Shown here piece by piece: positions 43,901 to 54,858 of a DNA stretch of 64,000 bases. Each line of letters opens with the position of its first letter. The stretch's first letter is position 1. Position numbers and translations under genes: made by a program. Source of the DNA: Closterium sp. Naga37s-1 (lineage: Eukaryota; Streptophyta; Zygnematophyceae; Desmidiales; Closteriaceae); the NCBI GenBank assembly GCA_947471745.1, contig CANJKZ010000724.1, positions 744,001-808,000 of the forward strand, given 5' to 3'. Below the pieces are notes generated by a model. That model searched no databases and had not been told where the DNA came from. It worked only from the letters and a program-made list of their open reading frames with translations.

Positions 43901-46708
43901 ACGACGAGGTCGACGGCGACCTGTTGTACGACGACGCCGAGGAGGATGAGGAACTGCCGGAGCTCGACCCCGACGTGCATACCGACCCCGAACACCGCTG
44001 GGACATCGCCACGATGACAGTGAAGGAGGCGCTGGCGAGCTGGAAGGGCGAGGCGGTGAAGGCCGCCATGGAAGAAGAGATCCGCAGCCTCATCGGCATG
44101 GGCACTTGGGAGCTGGTCGAACGCCCACGCGGGGTGAACATTATGAAGAACCGGTGGGTGCTGACGACCAAGTACCGCATCGACGACACCGTCGAGCGCG
44201 AGAAAGCGAGACTGGTCTACGGCGAGACGTACTCGCCGGTGAGCAGCTACGTCACGCTGAGGATCTTCCTCAGCATCGTCGCCGTCCTCGACCTCCACCT
44301 GATGCAGCTCGACATGAAGAACGCTTTCCTGCAGAGCAAGCTCGACAGGGTGCTCTACATGTACCAGCCGGACTACTTCGACGATGGGACCGGCCGGGTG
44401 TGTAAGCTGTTGAAGAGGGTTGAAGCAGTCGCCGCTGCTGTGGTACAGGGCTCTCGACGGTGTGCTGCTGGGCGCTGGCTGGAAGAAGAGCCAGGTCGAC
44501 GAGGCGCTCTACTTCAAGGCCGGCGACGACGGAGTGACCTGCTGGGTGCTGGTCTACGTCGACGACCTGCTTGCCGCCAGCAGCAGCACCGCGATGCTTA
44601 AGGAGCTGAAGGAGCTGCTGGAGGCTGCCTTCGAGCTGCGCGAGATTTCGCCGGTCGTTAAGTACCTTGGGCTGGAGATCGTGCGCGACAGGCCGGCCAG
44701 GAAGCTGTGGCTGCACCAGCAGGGCTACGCCGACAAGCTGCGCAGGCGCTTCATCGACGAGGAGCAGTGCGGTCGAGTCCCAAAGACGCCGGTCTCGGTC
44801 GACGCCTACGCTGAGCTGACGTTGGACGACAAGGAGGCGCAGGAGCGCGAGGAGGAGGAGTACCGGCAGGAGGTCGGCTCGCTGCAGTTTGCGGCGACGA
44901 CGACGAGGCCGGACATCGCGTTCGCCTGCAGCAAGCTGGGGAGTGGCCTCACGGTGAGGAGCGACCAGCATTGGCGCGAGGTCGACCGCTGCCTCGCCTA
45001 CCTCGCCGACACCCGCGACACCGCCCTGGAGTTCGGCGGTGGACCAGAGTCGCTGGAGCTGATCGGCTACGTGGACGCCGATGACGCGGGCGACAAGCAG
45101 AACCGGACGAGCACGGGCGGCTACGCGTTCGTCTTTGGAGGGGCCGCGGTCTCCTGGTCGAGCCAGCGCATCAAGTGCGCGACGCTCTCCTCGACCGAGT
45201 CGGAGTACGTCGCGGCCACGGACGGCGGCAAGGAGGGGCGTTGACTGCGCTTTCTCCTAGCAGAGTTTAAGTTGCTCGATGCTGGGAAGCCGACCGTCCT
45301 CCGCGTGGACAACAAGTCGGCGATCACGGTCGCTGAGGGCTTGGGGCTGATGGGCAACCTCAAGCACATGGAGCGACGCTACGCCTGGCTGCAGCACATG
45401 GTGAGGCGCGGGAAGTTCGTGCTGAAGTACATCCCGACCACCGAGCAGCCGGCGGACTTCCTGACGAAGGCGCTGCATTTTCCGGCTTTCAACCGGTGTT
45501 CTGTCGCCATCGGCCAAGTACGTATGGCCAACGTCGGCGACGGGGACGATGATGTGCAGCAGTAGGTGCCGTGCCCTTCTGCACGGCTGGTGCGGTGACG
45601 TCGTGCTGTGTGTGGGGTGCACGCCAAGGACGAGTTTTCTCCGTGAAGTACTGCCGTGTGGGCTGGAGGCCCAAGCGTGAGCGCGGCAGGGGAGTGTTAA
45701 CGGGAATGGAGTGTTGGCCCCGCCCTCGCTTGGGCAACGCCGACGACTTGGTCGGATGTACGGGAGTAGCAGCCGACCGTTCACAGTGGGAGAGCTGCTC
45801 GACAGGCTTGGTCGAGCTGCAGGGGACCGCTGTGGTGTTGCTGTCGACCAGGGAGCTCGACAGCTGCAACTGACTGGTCTGGGCGACGGGTGGGCCGTCG
45901 ACCAGGAGGGGCAGTTCGACCGGGAGGTCGACGGAGCAGTCCGTCGACCTGACAACTGAGCAGCGGTCGACGAGGGGAGATCGGCGACATCATCTGCCAG
46001 TTCTGGTCGACGGAAGGGGTCCGATGATCAGGGGGTAGCTTGACGGGAGCTGTGGTCGACCAGAGGGACCTGGTGGTCGACCAGAGGGACCCAGTGGTCG
46101 ACCGGAGGCACTGGTGGTTGACCGGAGCACTTGGTGGTCGACCAGGTCGACCGGGTAACCTGTTCGACGAGTTCTGCGGAGGCACGCGAACGTCGTCGAG
46201 GTCGCGATGGCGAAGGCGACTTCGGGCTGGTATCCCGAAGTCGATGTGGCTCGTCAGGCGCAGACAACAGCCGACGGATGCACAACGGTGCAAGTCGGGC
46301 CAATCGTCTGCGCGCACCTGCGAGCGTGCTCACTGCTGTCTTCTACGAGGCAACGCTAAACAGCCGCTTTGCTGCAGCGTTGGCACGCCGTCGACCTGCA
46401 GTGTTGGCAGGTCGCCCTTCTGCAGTACTGGCGCGGCTCCTCTACGCAAACGCTGGCAAGCGGTCGACCAAGCTGTGCTGGCGGTCGACCAGGCTAGCTG
46501 CAGGGTTGCTAGGTGCCTGATGTAGTCAATTCTGTCATTGCTTGTTCAACGATTTTTCTGTAATTTCGACTTTGCTAGTGGAAACTCTTGCCGATTTCTC
46601 CCGTGATTGTGCAAGCACTAAGGAACTAGGCAAAGCTACGATCACTCCTAGTAGTTCGTGCCAACCCCCGTAGTCTAGCTCACTACCGTTGTAGAGTGAC
46701 TCTCCGCA
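40999..46708 (+). mobile_element. copia-C element E3, 5' part not present
   Basis: Gag is joined in mid-domain (LRGEFRAAHLLTF) at the border with E2 and continues with a CCHC knuckle (CWICGDPDHLSYEC, about 41650), protease (LLDSGCSHHLMG, about 41970), integrase (about 42400-43250; KDRHTRFVWAM, RSDRGGEFLG, PQQNGMAERE), a Ser/Glu-rich linker, RT (about 44100-45000; LQLDMKNAFLQ, VYVDDLLAA), RNase H (VDADDAGDKQNRTSTGGYAF; VDNKSAITVAEG), a short untranslated region and a 1-kb 3' LTR. It is broken, with several breaks. Confidence 0.85.
45695..46708 (+). repeat. 3' LTR of copia-C E3
   Basis: TGTTAACGGG to CTCCGCA, 1,014 bp. It corresponds to the 5' LTR of the second copia-C (54859-56002) at both ends. 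The middle is built of GTCGACC-rich tandem units of about 20-21 bp (46050-46150). Confidence 0.8.
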
Positions 46709-47326
46709 AAGCGACTATGCTAGTCTCAGCTGCTAGGAGGTGCTTCTCGAGCAGGTCGACAGTGAGGGTGGTGGGGTCAAGGGCGAGAAGGAGGTCCCTG
46801 ACAGCGCTAAGAGAGTCAGGGAGGCGGGTGACTATGAAGTAGAGAGTGATGTACATGGGAGGAGGGTTCTTGGTGAGAAACTCGGCGGGAAGCGCAGCAC
46901 GGTAGCGAGTGTCACTAGTGCGAAGGTGAGTGACGAGGTCGGCTACTGTGGCAAAGGCTGACAGCTCCGGGAACAGGTAGGGCAGGAGAAGGCGGCCTAG
47001 AGCAGCAGTGGCCGGCGAGGAGTAACGAACAAGTACAGCGTCGTACAGTGCTTGCGCAGTCTTGTGCTGTCCGAAGTGAGCGCGTTCTGCTAACGGCAGG
47101 TGGTTGCGAACGGCTAGGCGAGCAGAAGCGTCACGAGTAAGCCACTGCGAGCGAGCTGTACTGTCAGCTGTGTCGGAAGGGGCGACAGAGGCGCCAGAAG
47201 TGAGGTCAAACAGCGAAATACCGTCCTTGGAGTCGCTTAGTAAGAACAGCTCTTAGTCATCGAGCCAGGAGTCGAACTCTATCGGGCGGCCCTCCGAATT
47301 AAGGGTGAGGACGCTTTGGGTCGCCA

Positions 47327-48111
47327 TAGCAGGCAGAGCAGGCGAGCGTGCTAGCAGCAGGGCAGCACGCAAGGAGGGCAGGGCAGGGCAGCGGCCAGCA
47401 GGGCGGCGCACAGGAAGGGCAGCGCGGCTGCTAGCGGCGCAAGGGCAGGGCAGGGCGCGCGGCTGCTGGCGGCACGCTGGCAGGGCAGGGCGCACGGCGG
47501 CGGGCGGCGCGCGGGCAGGGCAGGGCGCTCAGCGGCAGCGGCGCGCGGGCAAGGCAGGGTGCACGGCGGCGGGCGGCGCGTGGGCAGGGCAGGGCCGGCG
47601 GCGGGCGGTGCGCGGGCAGGGCAGGGCGCGCGGCGGCGGCGCGCAGGCAGGGCGCGCGGCAGGCAGGGTGCGCGGGCAGGGCGCTCGGCGGGCAGGGTGC
47701 GCGGCGAGCAGGGCGCGCGGCAGGCAGTGCGCGCGGGCAGGGCGCACGGCGGGCAGGGCACGTGGCGAGCAGGGCGCGCGGCGGGCAGGGCGCGCGGCGG
47801 GCAGGGCGCGCAGCGGGCAAGGCGCTCGGCAGGCAGCGCGCGCGAGCAGGGCGCCCGGCGGGCAGGGCGCGCGGCGGGCAGGGCGCGCGACGGGTAGGGC
47901 GCGCGGCAGGCAGGGCGCGCGGCGCGACAGCAAGCGACGCGCGGGCAGGGCAGTGCGCGCAACAGCGAGCAGCGCGCGGGCAGGGCAGGGTAGGGCGTGC
48001 GCGGCAGCGCGACGCAGGGCAGGGCAGGGCGGCGCGACGCTAACAGGGCGGCGCGACTCGTGGGGTAGCGCAGTTCGGTGGGCCCTAAAAAAAACCGGTC
48101 CTAGGCTAGGA
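47327..48111 (-). repeat. repetitive GC-rich leader of copia-A E4
   Basis: Built from units such as GGCGGGCAGGGCGCGC. Long frames exist in several phases on both strands, all Arg/Ala/Gly-rich; none is accepted as a gene. Confidence 0.75.
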
Positions 48112-48126
48112 CCTGCTCCGAAACCA

Positions 48127-48257
48127 TGTCAGAATCACGAACAGGAATGGGGTGAACTAGCAGCAAGGTGGGTACAAGTAGGAAACCCTAATTGGGTTGT
48201 ACCCCATATGGGCTACCCCACTACAGCCTACATAATAATCAGCATATAAGTTTGACA
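48127..48257 (-). repeat. 5' LTR of copia-A E4
   Basis: 131 bp; - strand TGTCAAACTT to TGATTCTGACA, followed by a primer site close to the initiator-Met type. Confidence 0.85.
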
Positions 48258-49433
48258 CGACGTTCGCCCCAGGTGGTGGGATTGTGTCGACGTAGGTGCC
48301 AGTGGACATCCAGGATGCCATCTCCACTTCCATAGCTGTCTTCCACTGAGAGGACCAACGACACGTGATCGCCTCAGCGTAAGAGCGCGGAGTCGGGATG
48401 TCAACTGCATACGGGTCTCCCTCAGGGGTAAGCAACATGGCAGCGAGATGAGGAGCAGCAGCCGCGAGGAACTCCCGCTCAAACTGCCTGTCAGTTTCTC
48501 GAGCAACATGGCAAGCTCACCCACGACGGATGCAGGACATGCATAGTCAGAAACCAGACTCGCAAGGTAGTCAAGGCGGCGAGTAGCTCCTAAGTCAGTA
48601 AGCTCAACGACCAAGGCAGCCGCAGAAGCAGACGAAAAGGGAGGGTCCGTCGCAAGCGTGGCGAACAAACAAGTGACAGTCGGACGGTCAGCACGGGCAA
48701 GGTCAGACCAGGGTCAGGAACGTCAGGAAGAGAAGACGGGGGAGGTAACGACCGGACAATAGGCTGTGAAACAGAGGAAGGACGAATTGCCATAGTGTGA
48801 GTACTGGGAACAGGTAGACGGTGAGCACGAGAGCGACGAGGACGAGCAACAGGTGAGGTAGCCCGAGAGCACTAGAGCGACGAGGACAACCAATAGGTGA
48901 GGTAGCACGACGCTCAGTTGGGGAGTCGGCCAACGGAGAGTAACGAGGAGGAGTAGGCAGAGGGGAGCCATGCGGCAACCGTGCATGAGACAGGCCAGGC
49001 GACGGAAACAGCAGAGGAGGAGTAGCACTTGTGGCAGACGGCTATGCAGAGGTAGGCGGGAGACTGAGAAGGTGGTGAAGCGCCGACCCAGGTAGTGGTA
49101 GCGACGACGGCTGCTGCTCCCAGAATAACGGCTGCTGCTCCAGTGGCTGCGACTCACCCCTAGAACGAGTTCCTCCAGTACCAACACAAGGAACACCTCC
49201 AGCTCTAGCACGACCAACACCCTCAGTGGCAGCACCTCCAGCTCCAGCACCTCCTGCTCCAGCAACAGTACCTCCAGCACCCCCAGGGGCAGGACCACCA
49301 AAGACAGCACCCCCAGAACCTCCAGCAGCAGACCCAGGTAGTGGCAGCGACGACAGCTGCTCCTCCCAGAACAACGGTCGCTGCGGCAGTGGCTGCAACG
49401 AACCCTCGGAACCTCCAGCAACAGCACCCTCGA
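48258..49433 (-). mobile_element. outer copia-A O2, part 1 (RT start and linker)
   Basis: Reads AEMASWMSTGTYVDTIPPPGANV-like sequence (as MASWMSTGTYVD then TIPPPGANVV), the copia-A stretch before RT, then the low-complexity linker up to the gypsy LTR. Part 2 continues at 54608. Old and broken. Confidence 0.7.
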
Positions 49434-49774
49434 TGTGAGGATCTAGGATCGAGTTCAGAATTGAAGAATGAATATCGATTGATCCACCTGGGTACAACAC
49501 GAGGCTATATATAGTCTCGACACAAGGCAGGTAACCCAGGTGTTACGCGGATTTTCTGAGGGTCGCGAAGCGTCCCGAACATAACCTTCCCGAACTCGGT
49601 AGAAATCAATTCGGTGGGAACCGAAAGGCTTGAGTTCGGTACACTTAACCTGGTTCGGTGCTATAACTACAATAGAATATAGGAATGCACCTAACCTAGG
49701 AAATCAAGCATATCTATGCATGATAAAATAAACCTAAGCTAGAAATAGCATATTAAAGGCATGGCAAGCTAGCA
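49434..49774 (-). repeat. 3' LTR of the gypsy element
   Basis: TGTGAGGATC to GCTAGCA, 341 bp; TATATATA at 49506-49513. Confidence 0.9.
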
Positions 49775-49795
49775 AAGCAAGCATAAGCCGTCCTT

Positions 49796-50820
49796 CTAGG
49801 GCTTCAGTAGCTGTACATGGAAAGCATTGTGAAGCGTCCACGTAGTAGGTAAGCGCAAGCGGAATGTTACTGGTGTCACCGGTGCCTCAACGTGAAAGGG
49901 ACCACAGAAGCGAGGCCAGAGTTTTGATGGTAGGTGAGACATGTTCAAGTTGCGTTTGTCGAGGAGCACCTGATCTCCGACTGCTACTGAGTGATCACGT
50001 CGCTGACGATCGGCATACTGCTTCTGGGGGTTCTGCATCGTGGTGAGGCGACGCTGAGTCTTCTCCCATAGCTGCTGCATGGTGGTGACGAAGTCATGTG
50101 CGGCTCGGACGTTTGCCGGTGTGGTTGGCTGCTCTGGTGTAAGTGGTTCGCGTCCGTAGCACAGGAAGAAAGGAGATTTCCCTGTGGCCGCATGTGACGC
50201 GTTGTTGTAAGCGAACTCTAGGGTCGGTAACTGTTGATCCCAGTGGCTGACGTCCTCTTTGCAAGTTGTGCGCAGTAACTGTTCAACCACTTGATTGAGT
50301 CGCTCTGTCTGTCCGTCAGTCTGGGGGTGGTACGCTGAAGACATCGCAAGTTTTGTCCCCAACAAACCCATGACTTCCCTCCAGAACTTACTAGTGAACT
50401 TTGGGTCTCTGTCTGAGATGAGTGTAGCGGGGATGCCGTGGATGGTCATGATGCGGTCGAAGAAGAGGCGAGCAGTTGCTGCAGCTGTAGCTGTGGCGTT
50501 GGTCGGGATGAAATGACCCGTTTTAGAGAACTTGTGGATCACCACGAGTATAGCGTCATGCCCTCGTGAGGTCGAAGGAAGTCCCGTGATGAGGTCGATG
50601 CTAACGACCTGCCATGGCTGCTCCGGTACAGGTAGAGGCTGGAGTAACCCTGCTTTTTTCTGCTTGCTACTCTTCATCCGCTGGCATGTGTCGCATGAGG
50701 TGACGAACTGCTGCACGTCTGCTGCCATCCGGGGCCAGTAGTAATACTTCGCTATCCCTGCTAACGTCTTGTTGCTCCTGAAATGTCCCGCATATGGTAC
50801 GTCGTGAAACTCCTCCAGTA
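49796..50820 (-). pseudogene. integrase region of the gypsy element
   Basis: It shows the zinc-binding part (FHDVPYAGH then CDTCQRMKSSKQ), the core (VSIDLITGLP, LISDRDPKFTSKFW, YHPQTDGQTERLNQ) and the gypsy C-terminal block (KLWPRFCGPF to LLKP). It ends right after this block, without a chromodomain. Gypsy assignment is firm. Confidence 0.9.
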
Positions 50821-50855
50821 GAATCTATTGTAACGGGGCATAGTACCTCTGACAC

Positions 50856-51051
50856 CCCCCCGCACTGGGATGCCCGAAGTGCATACACCGGGATTCGAAC
50901 CCGAGACCTTCGCTCTGATAACATGTCAGAATCCCAACCACTAGACCATTGGGATAAAAGGGCTTGTTAAGTAGCGGGTCAGTGCGCCCATAACCCCCCA
51001 GGCCAACGTGCCTGTAACCCTTCCCTAGGATCAATCGGGGATCATCAGTGG
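50856..51051 (-). mobile_element. 196-bp insertion with a tRNA-like module (possible SINE)
   Basis: ACCTCTGACAC occurs on both sides (50845-50855 and 51052-51062), an 11-bp direct repeat of the size typical for retroposon insertions. Inside, on the - strand, is a tRNA-like part (50881-50955) preceded by about 95 bases of unrelated sequence. A classical SINE carries the tRNA part at its front; here it is in the rear half, so the class is open. Confidence 0.5.
50881..50955 (-). ncRNA. tRNA-like sequence (Glu/Gln-type), not a functional tRNA
   Basis: On the - strand: TGGTCTAGTGG (A-box type), a 5-bp anticodon-type stem TCTGA/TCAGA with a 7-base loop, and GGTTCGAATCC (B box) within a perfect T-arm (CGGG/CCCG). 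The acceptor ends do not pair and the position before the anticodon is not T, so I do not call a tRNA gene. The D-arm is closest to Glu/Gln tRNAs. Confidence 0.6.
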
Positions 51052-51059
51052 ACCTCTGA

Positions 51060-52450
51060 CACTTTCCACTTCTTGACGGCTTCGATCTTCCGCGGGTCCA
51101 CGTGTACGCCCTCGGCACTCACCATGTGCCCGAGAAACTGCACCTTCTTCAGGGCGAAGTCGCTCTTCGATAGTTTCACGTAGAACTTATTCTCCCGCAG
51201 GATCTCGAAGACTTTCCGCAGTTGCTCCATGTGCTCCTTCATATTTTTGGAGTAGATCAGGATGTCGTCCAGGTACACCACCACGCATTCGTCCAACAGG
51301 GGCCGTAGGATATGGTTCATCTCCACCTGGAACGTCGCTGGTGCGTTGCAAAGCCCGAACGGCATCACTAGATATTCGTAGGAGCCATATCTGGTACGGA
51401 ACGCCGTCTTGTAGACCTAGTTGTCTGCCATCTTGATCTGCCAGTAACCCGACCGTAGGTCCAGCTTCGAGAATACTGTTGCACCACGCAGTTGGTCTAG
51501 AAGATCGTCTATGCGCGGTATGGGGTATTTGTTTTTTACTGTCTGTTTGTTCAGTGCGCGTTAGTCGATGCACATCCTTAAACTGCCGTCTGGTTTAGGA
51601 GTGAAGAGAACTGGTGCACCGTAGGGAGAGGTGGTTGGGCGGATCAGTTGTCTGTCCAGTAGATACTCTATTTGCTTCTTCATGTCTGTCAGTTCGGTCG
51701 GACTAAGGCGGTATGGTGCACGTGAGACGGGTTTCGCACCTGGTTCCTCCACGATCTCGTGCTCGTGGGTGCGTGCTTGAGGTACTCCTGCAGGTAGGTC
51801 GTCTAGCATGATGTCTTTGTACTGCTCCAACACCTCCTTCACTGCTGCAGGTAGCTCTGCGTTCGGCTTCTCCTCCTCTGCTGCTTCCATAACCAGTGCT
51901 AAGTAACCCGTGTTACTCTCATTCACCATCCGTTCGAACCGTGCCAGTGTCGTTTCAGGAACGTTCCCTGTATCCGTCCAGCTTCTCAGCTCCACTCTTT
52001 TCCCGTTGTTGTAGATGCACGCTTTCCGATTGACCCAATCGATCTCGGGGTTGAACCGCTTCAAGAAATCTCGCCCCAAGATGAAGTATAAACCCTTGAT
52101 GTTCGTGATCGGCAACGTCGGCTTCCACCTCAGCGCCCCTATGTGCAGCTGCATTGATTCTTTGCCGTGGATGGGAAGTTTCGTACCGTCCACCATCGTT
52201 GCCGTGAACTTGGTCTCCTCCGAAGGTTATCCAATTTTCTCCAACGTCCCCCGGTCGCACACCGAGTGGGACGCACCACTGTCCACCAGTGACTGGAGGC
52301 GTCGCCTGTTGCAGATCACCTCGAGTAGTAGTGGTTGTTGCCGCTCCAAGTAACCGTAGATGGTCTCGCTCATAGGAGCATAGGGTACGTCGAATATATC
52401 TCCCCTAGGTCCTGCGCTCGATGCTGCTGACTCAATATCAGTTTTATCCA
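51060..52450 (-). pseudogene. protease and reverse transcriptase region of the gypsy element
   Basis: Protease centre SLVDSGASHSV near 52260; RT with [42 protein letters not shown] and [11 protein letters not shown], all typical for Ty3/gypsy. A fossil with breaks. Confidence 0.85.
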
Positions 52451-52779
52451 AGGCCGATTCAACTTCTCTTGGGCCTGGTACCTTCCCCTAAGCCTTTGCA
52501 GCTGTGTAGGCTTCACTTGTGGGCAATGAGGTGCCTAAACACTTTGCTGCGGGGAGAGAATATTAACTCCTCGGAACGCACGACCCTTTTCAACGCTCCG
52601 GAGTGGTTTGCCCAACTTCTCAGGTACCTGAATAATCTCTAAGGGCATTTTCTTACCCTCTAGAACTCCCCTGAATTTCTCGAAGGCTTGAAGATCACGA
52701 GAAGTAATATTCTTAGTTAAAGTATCTTTCTAGGATAATTTTAACGAAGTCTTACTTTCGTGGGTGTTCGGCTAGAGTT

Positions 52780-53900
52780 TCCCGGTCGGTGCAGAGTCTT
52801 GTATCGCGGAGCCTCCATTTGTCTCAGCGATTTCCCCTGTTGCAGGCCGGTCGTGACGTTTTAAATTCGCGCCATCATGATCTCCTTTTTTCGCCCGCTC
52901 CGAAGTCGCCACGTCGTCGCCTTTTCGCTTTTTTTCAGGATCTTTTCGTGATCGCCAGGTCGATCCGCGGCTACTGGCGATTCCCATTTTTTTACTTCGG
53001 GGGTGCCGCACTGTTTTTGCCCTGCAGCTCCGCTCGTGCCTTCTTCATTTTCCAACACGCCAAGAATCGATGTCCTGCTGCGCATTTCTCATATTTTGTC
53101 GGCCGCTGCTTCGCGTCGATCTTGTTGATTGCTTCGTGTCGAAAGACATGTTCGGCACGTGGCGTCGTGTCTCGGGTTGACCTTGCGTTAGCGCATCGAA
53201 TCTCTCTGCTGCACACACCATGTCGCGGTAGTTGCTGTAGTTCGCGGCAATCACCTGTCGGCGGACTTCCATTTTTAGCCCCTCAGTATACGTTTGGATT
53301 TTTTTCCCTTCGGTCAGGTCGGTAATTCGGTTGAAGAGGCTCTCCATCTGCTGCGTGTATTGTGTTACACTGTCGTACTATTTATGCCGATGAATCTGCT
53401 GCCACGCCATGTAGCTCGAATTAATCGGTTCGAAACGTTGAATAAAAGCTGCCCGAAACTGCGTCCATGACCCCTCGCCTCGGATCTCATTACTGTTGTA
53501 AATCCACTCGAGCGCCGGGCCTCACAACAGTGTCGCTGCTAGCCGAATCCGCATTGCATCGTGTGTCAGGGTCGTACAGTCAACGGCCACGAAGTAAATT
53601 TCAAGGGTCGCAATGAATCGACGGACGTCGGTGTCTCTCGCATTCGGATTGAATGTCTCCGGTAGCCTCGGACGTGCCGCCTCAAGATTCACTGTGGCTG
53701 CTGTTGGGTGAAGTGTCGGTGTCGCCGCTGCTGCTGCTGCCGTCACTGCTGCATTCGCTGCTGCGTTCGCTGCTGCCGTGGCGGCTGCCGACTGGTTCGC
53801 GAGAAGCTCCTCTATTCGCTGGAGTGCCGCTCGCGTCTGGTCCAGGTCGGTGCGTAACTCCGTATTTTTTCGTACGGAATTATCACCATTTTCCTCCATT
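52780..53900 (-). pseudogene. gag region of the gypsy element
   Basis: Starts MEENGDNSVRKNTEL and has an Ala-rich stretch, then LPETFNPNARDTDVRRFIAT and a retrotransposon-gag core (ESLFNRITDLTEG, MEVRRQVIAANY). The basic tail lies near 52900. A fossil with breaks. Confidence 0.75.
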
Positions 53901-54267
53901 TTGAGATCTACAGGAAGACTTGCGACGAAAATAATAAAATTCTAGGCGCTGGTCGACATACTGCGAATCGAATCGCTTGTAGAAATGACGAGCGCCGATT
54001 CTGTACGTCGCGTAATTCTCCCTTAGCCAAAATTCGCGTCCGATCTCGGCCATTGAGAGGAAATTCGATCCGACGCTCCAAATTCCAAATTGTTCGCCAA
54101 TAATCCAGAGGAGTGTTCGAAAACCGGGTCGAGGGGGACGTTAAAAAATAGCGCGGAACTGGTTTACGTACCCGAAATCGGCGCTTTCCGTCGTCGCCCC
54201 CGCGGTTTTAAAAGCTAGGTTTTAGTGGTCGAAAAACTTCGCGTGTAAACAGGCTCTGAATACCAAG

Positions 54268-54607
54268 TGTGAGGATCTAGGATCGAGTTCAAAATTGAAG
54301 AATGAATATTGATTGATCCACCTGGGTACAACACGAGGCTATATATAGTCTCGACACAGGGCAGGTAACCCAGGTGTTACGCGAATGTTCTGAGGGTCGC
54401 GAAGCGTCCCGAACAGAACCTTCCCGAACTCGTAGAAAGCAATTCGGTGGGAACCGAAAGGCTTGAGTTCGGTACACGTAACCCGGTTCGGTGCTATAAC
54501 TATGATAGAATATAGGAATGCACCTAACCTAGGAAATCAAGCACATCTATGCATGATAAAATAAACCTAAGCTAGAAATAGCATAAAAAAGGCAAGGCAA
54601 GCTAGCA
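54268..54607 (-). repeat. 5' LTR of the gypsy element
   Basis: TGTGAGGATC to GCTAGCA, 340 bp; TATATATA at 54340-54347 lies in the promoter position. The primer site is at about 54252-54267. Confidence 0.9.
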
Positions 54608-54858
54608 AAATCGAGTCAGCACCTCCAGCGTCACCACCCCAACAGCATCAGGGCCCCCGGAGTCCACAGCGACAAGCTGCAGAGGAGGTGTCTCCATGCA
54701 CGGCGGGTGGCGAGAGGCCGCTGTGTCGTCAGCAGCAGGGTCACCCCCCTCAGCCGGACCAGAGGAGTCTAAGGAGACCTCCGAAGGCACAAGCGAGGGG
54801 AGTTGGGTGACGTGAGACACACCTGAGGGAACAGGACGAGGGGGGAGGAGGTCTACCT
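54608..54858 (-). mobile_element. outer copia-A O2, part 2 (linker after integrase)
   Basis: Reads SLDSSGPAEGGDPAADDTAA, the copia-A linker, up to the GGTCTACCT site where the other copies continue without interruption. The copia-C E5 LTR begins at 54859. The rest of O2 must lie beyond the window. Confidence 0.75.

Larger units (their letters stand above)
46725..48257 (-). mobile_element. copia-A fragment E4: 5' LTR, leader and gag start
   Basis: On the - strand: 5' LTR (48127-48257), primer site TGGTTTCGGAGC (48115-48126), a repetitive leader (47327-48111) and gag (from MATQSVLTLNSEGRP near 47326 to about 46725). The outer copia-A resumes at 48258 inside its NIVSG motif, so E4 inserted there. 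Beyond 46725 the LTR of copia-C E3 takes over. A broken fossil. Confidence 0.8.
49434..54607 (-). mobile_element. Ty3/gypsy element inserted in copia-A O2
   Basis: LTRs of about 340 bp (49434-49774 and 54268-54607) flank gag (about 52780-53900), protease (LVDSGASHSVCD, about 52260), RT (about 51060-51950) and integrase (49796-50820), in the Ty3/gypsy order with integrase last. Next to the right LTR the - strand reads TGGTATTCAGAGC, the primer site. The LTRs differ by about 5% by eye. The flanks share TCGA, but the target duplication is not clean. No RNase H is recognised; a 196-bp foreign insertion lies between RT and integrase. Broken, with several breaks. Confidence 0.9.

Noticed and set aside
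47305-48249. A 314-codon Arg/Gly/Ala-rich frame on the + strand and its - strand counterparts
   Set aside because: Tandem GGCGGGCAGGGCGCGC-type leader repeats of copia-A E4; all phases are open.
50881-50955. A genuine tRNA gene
   Set aside because: Acceptor ends do not pair, the base before the presumed anticodon is not T, and it lies in a repeat-flanked insertion within a gypsy element.
52789-53325. A 178-codon + strand frame
   Set aside because: Antisense to the gypsy gag region, which has recognisable gag motifs on the - strand.
49429-54614. A clean 5-bp target duplication of the gypsy element
   Set aside because: The flanks share only TCGA and it is offset from the LTR edge, so I do not claim it.
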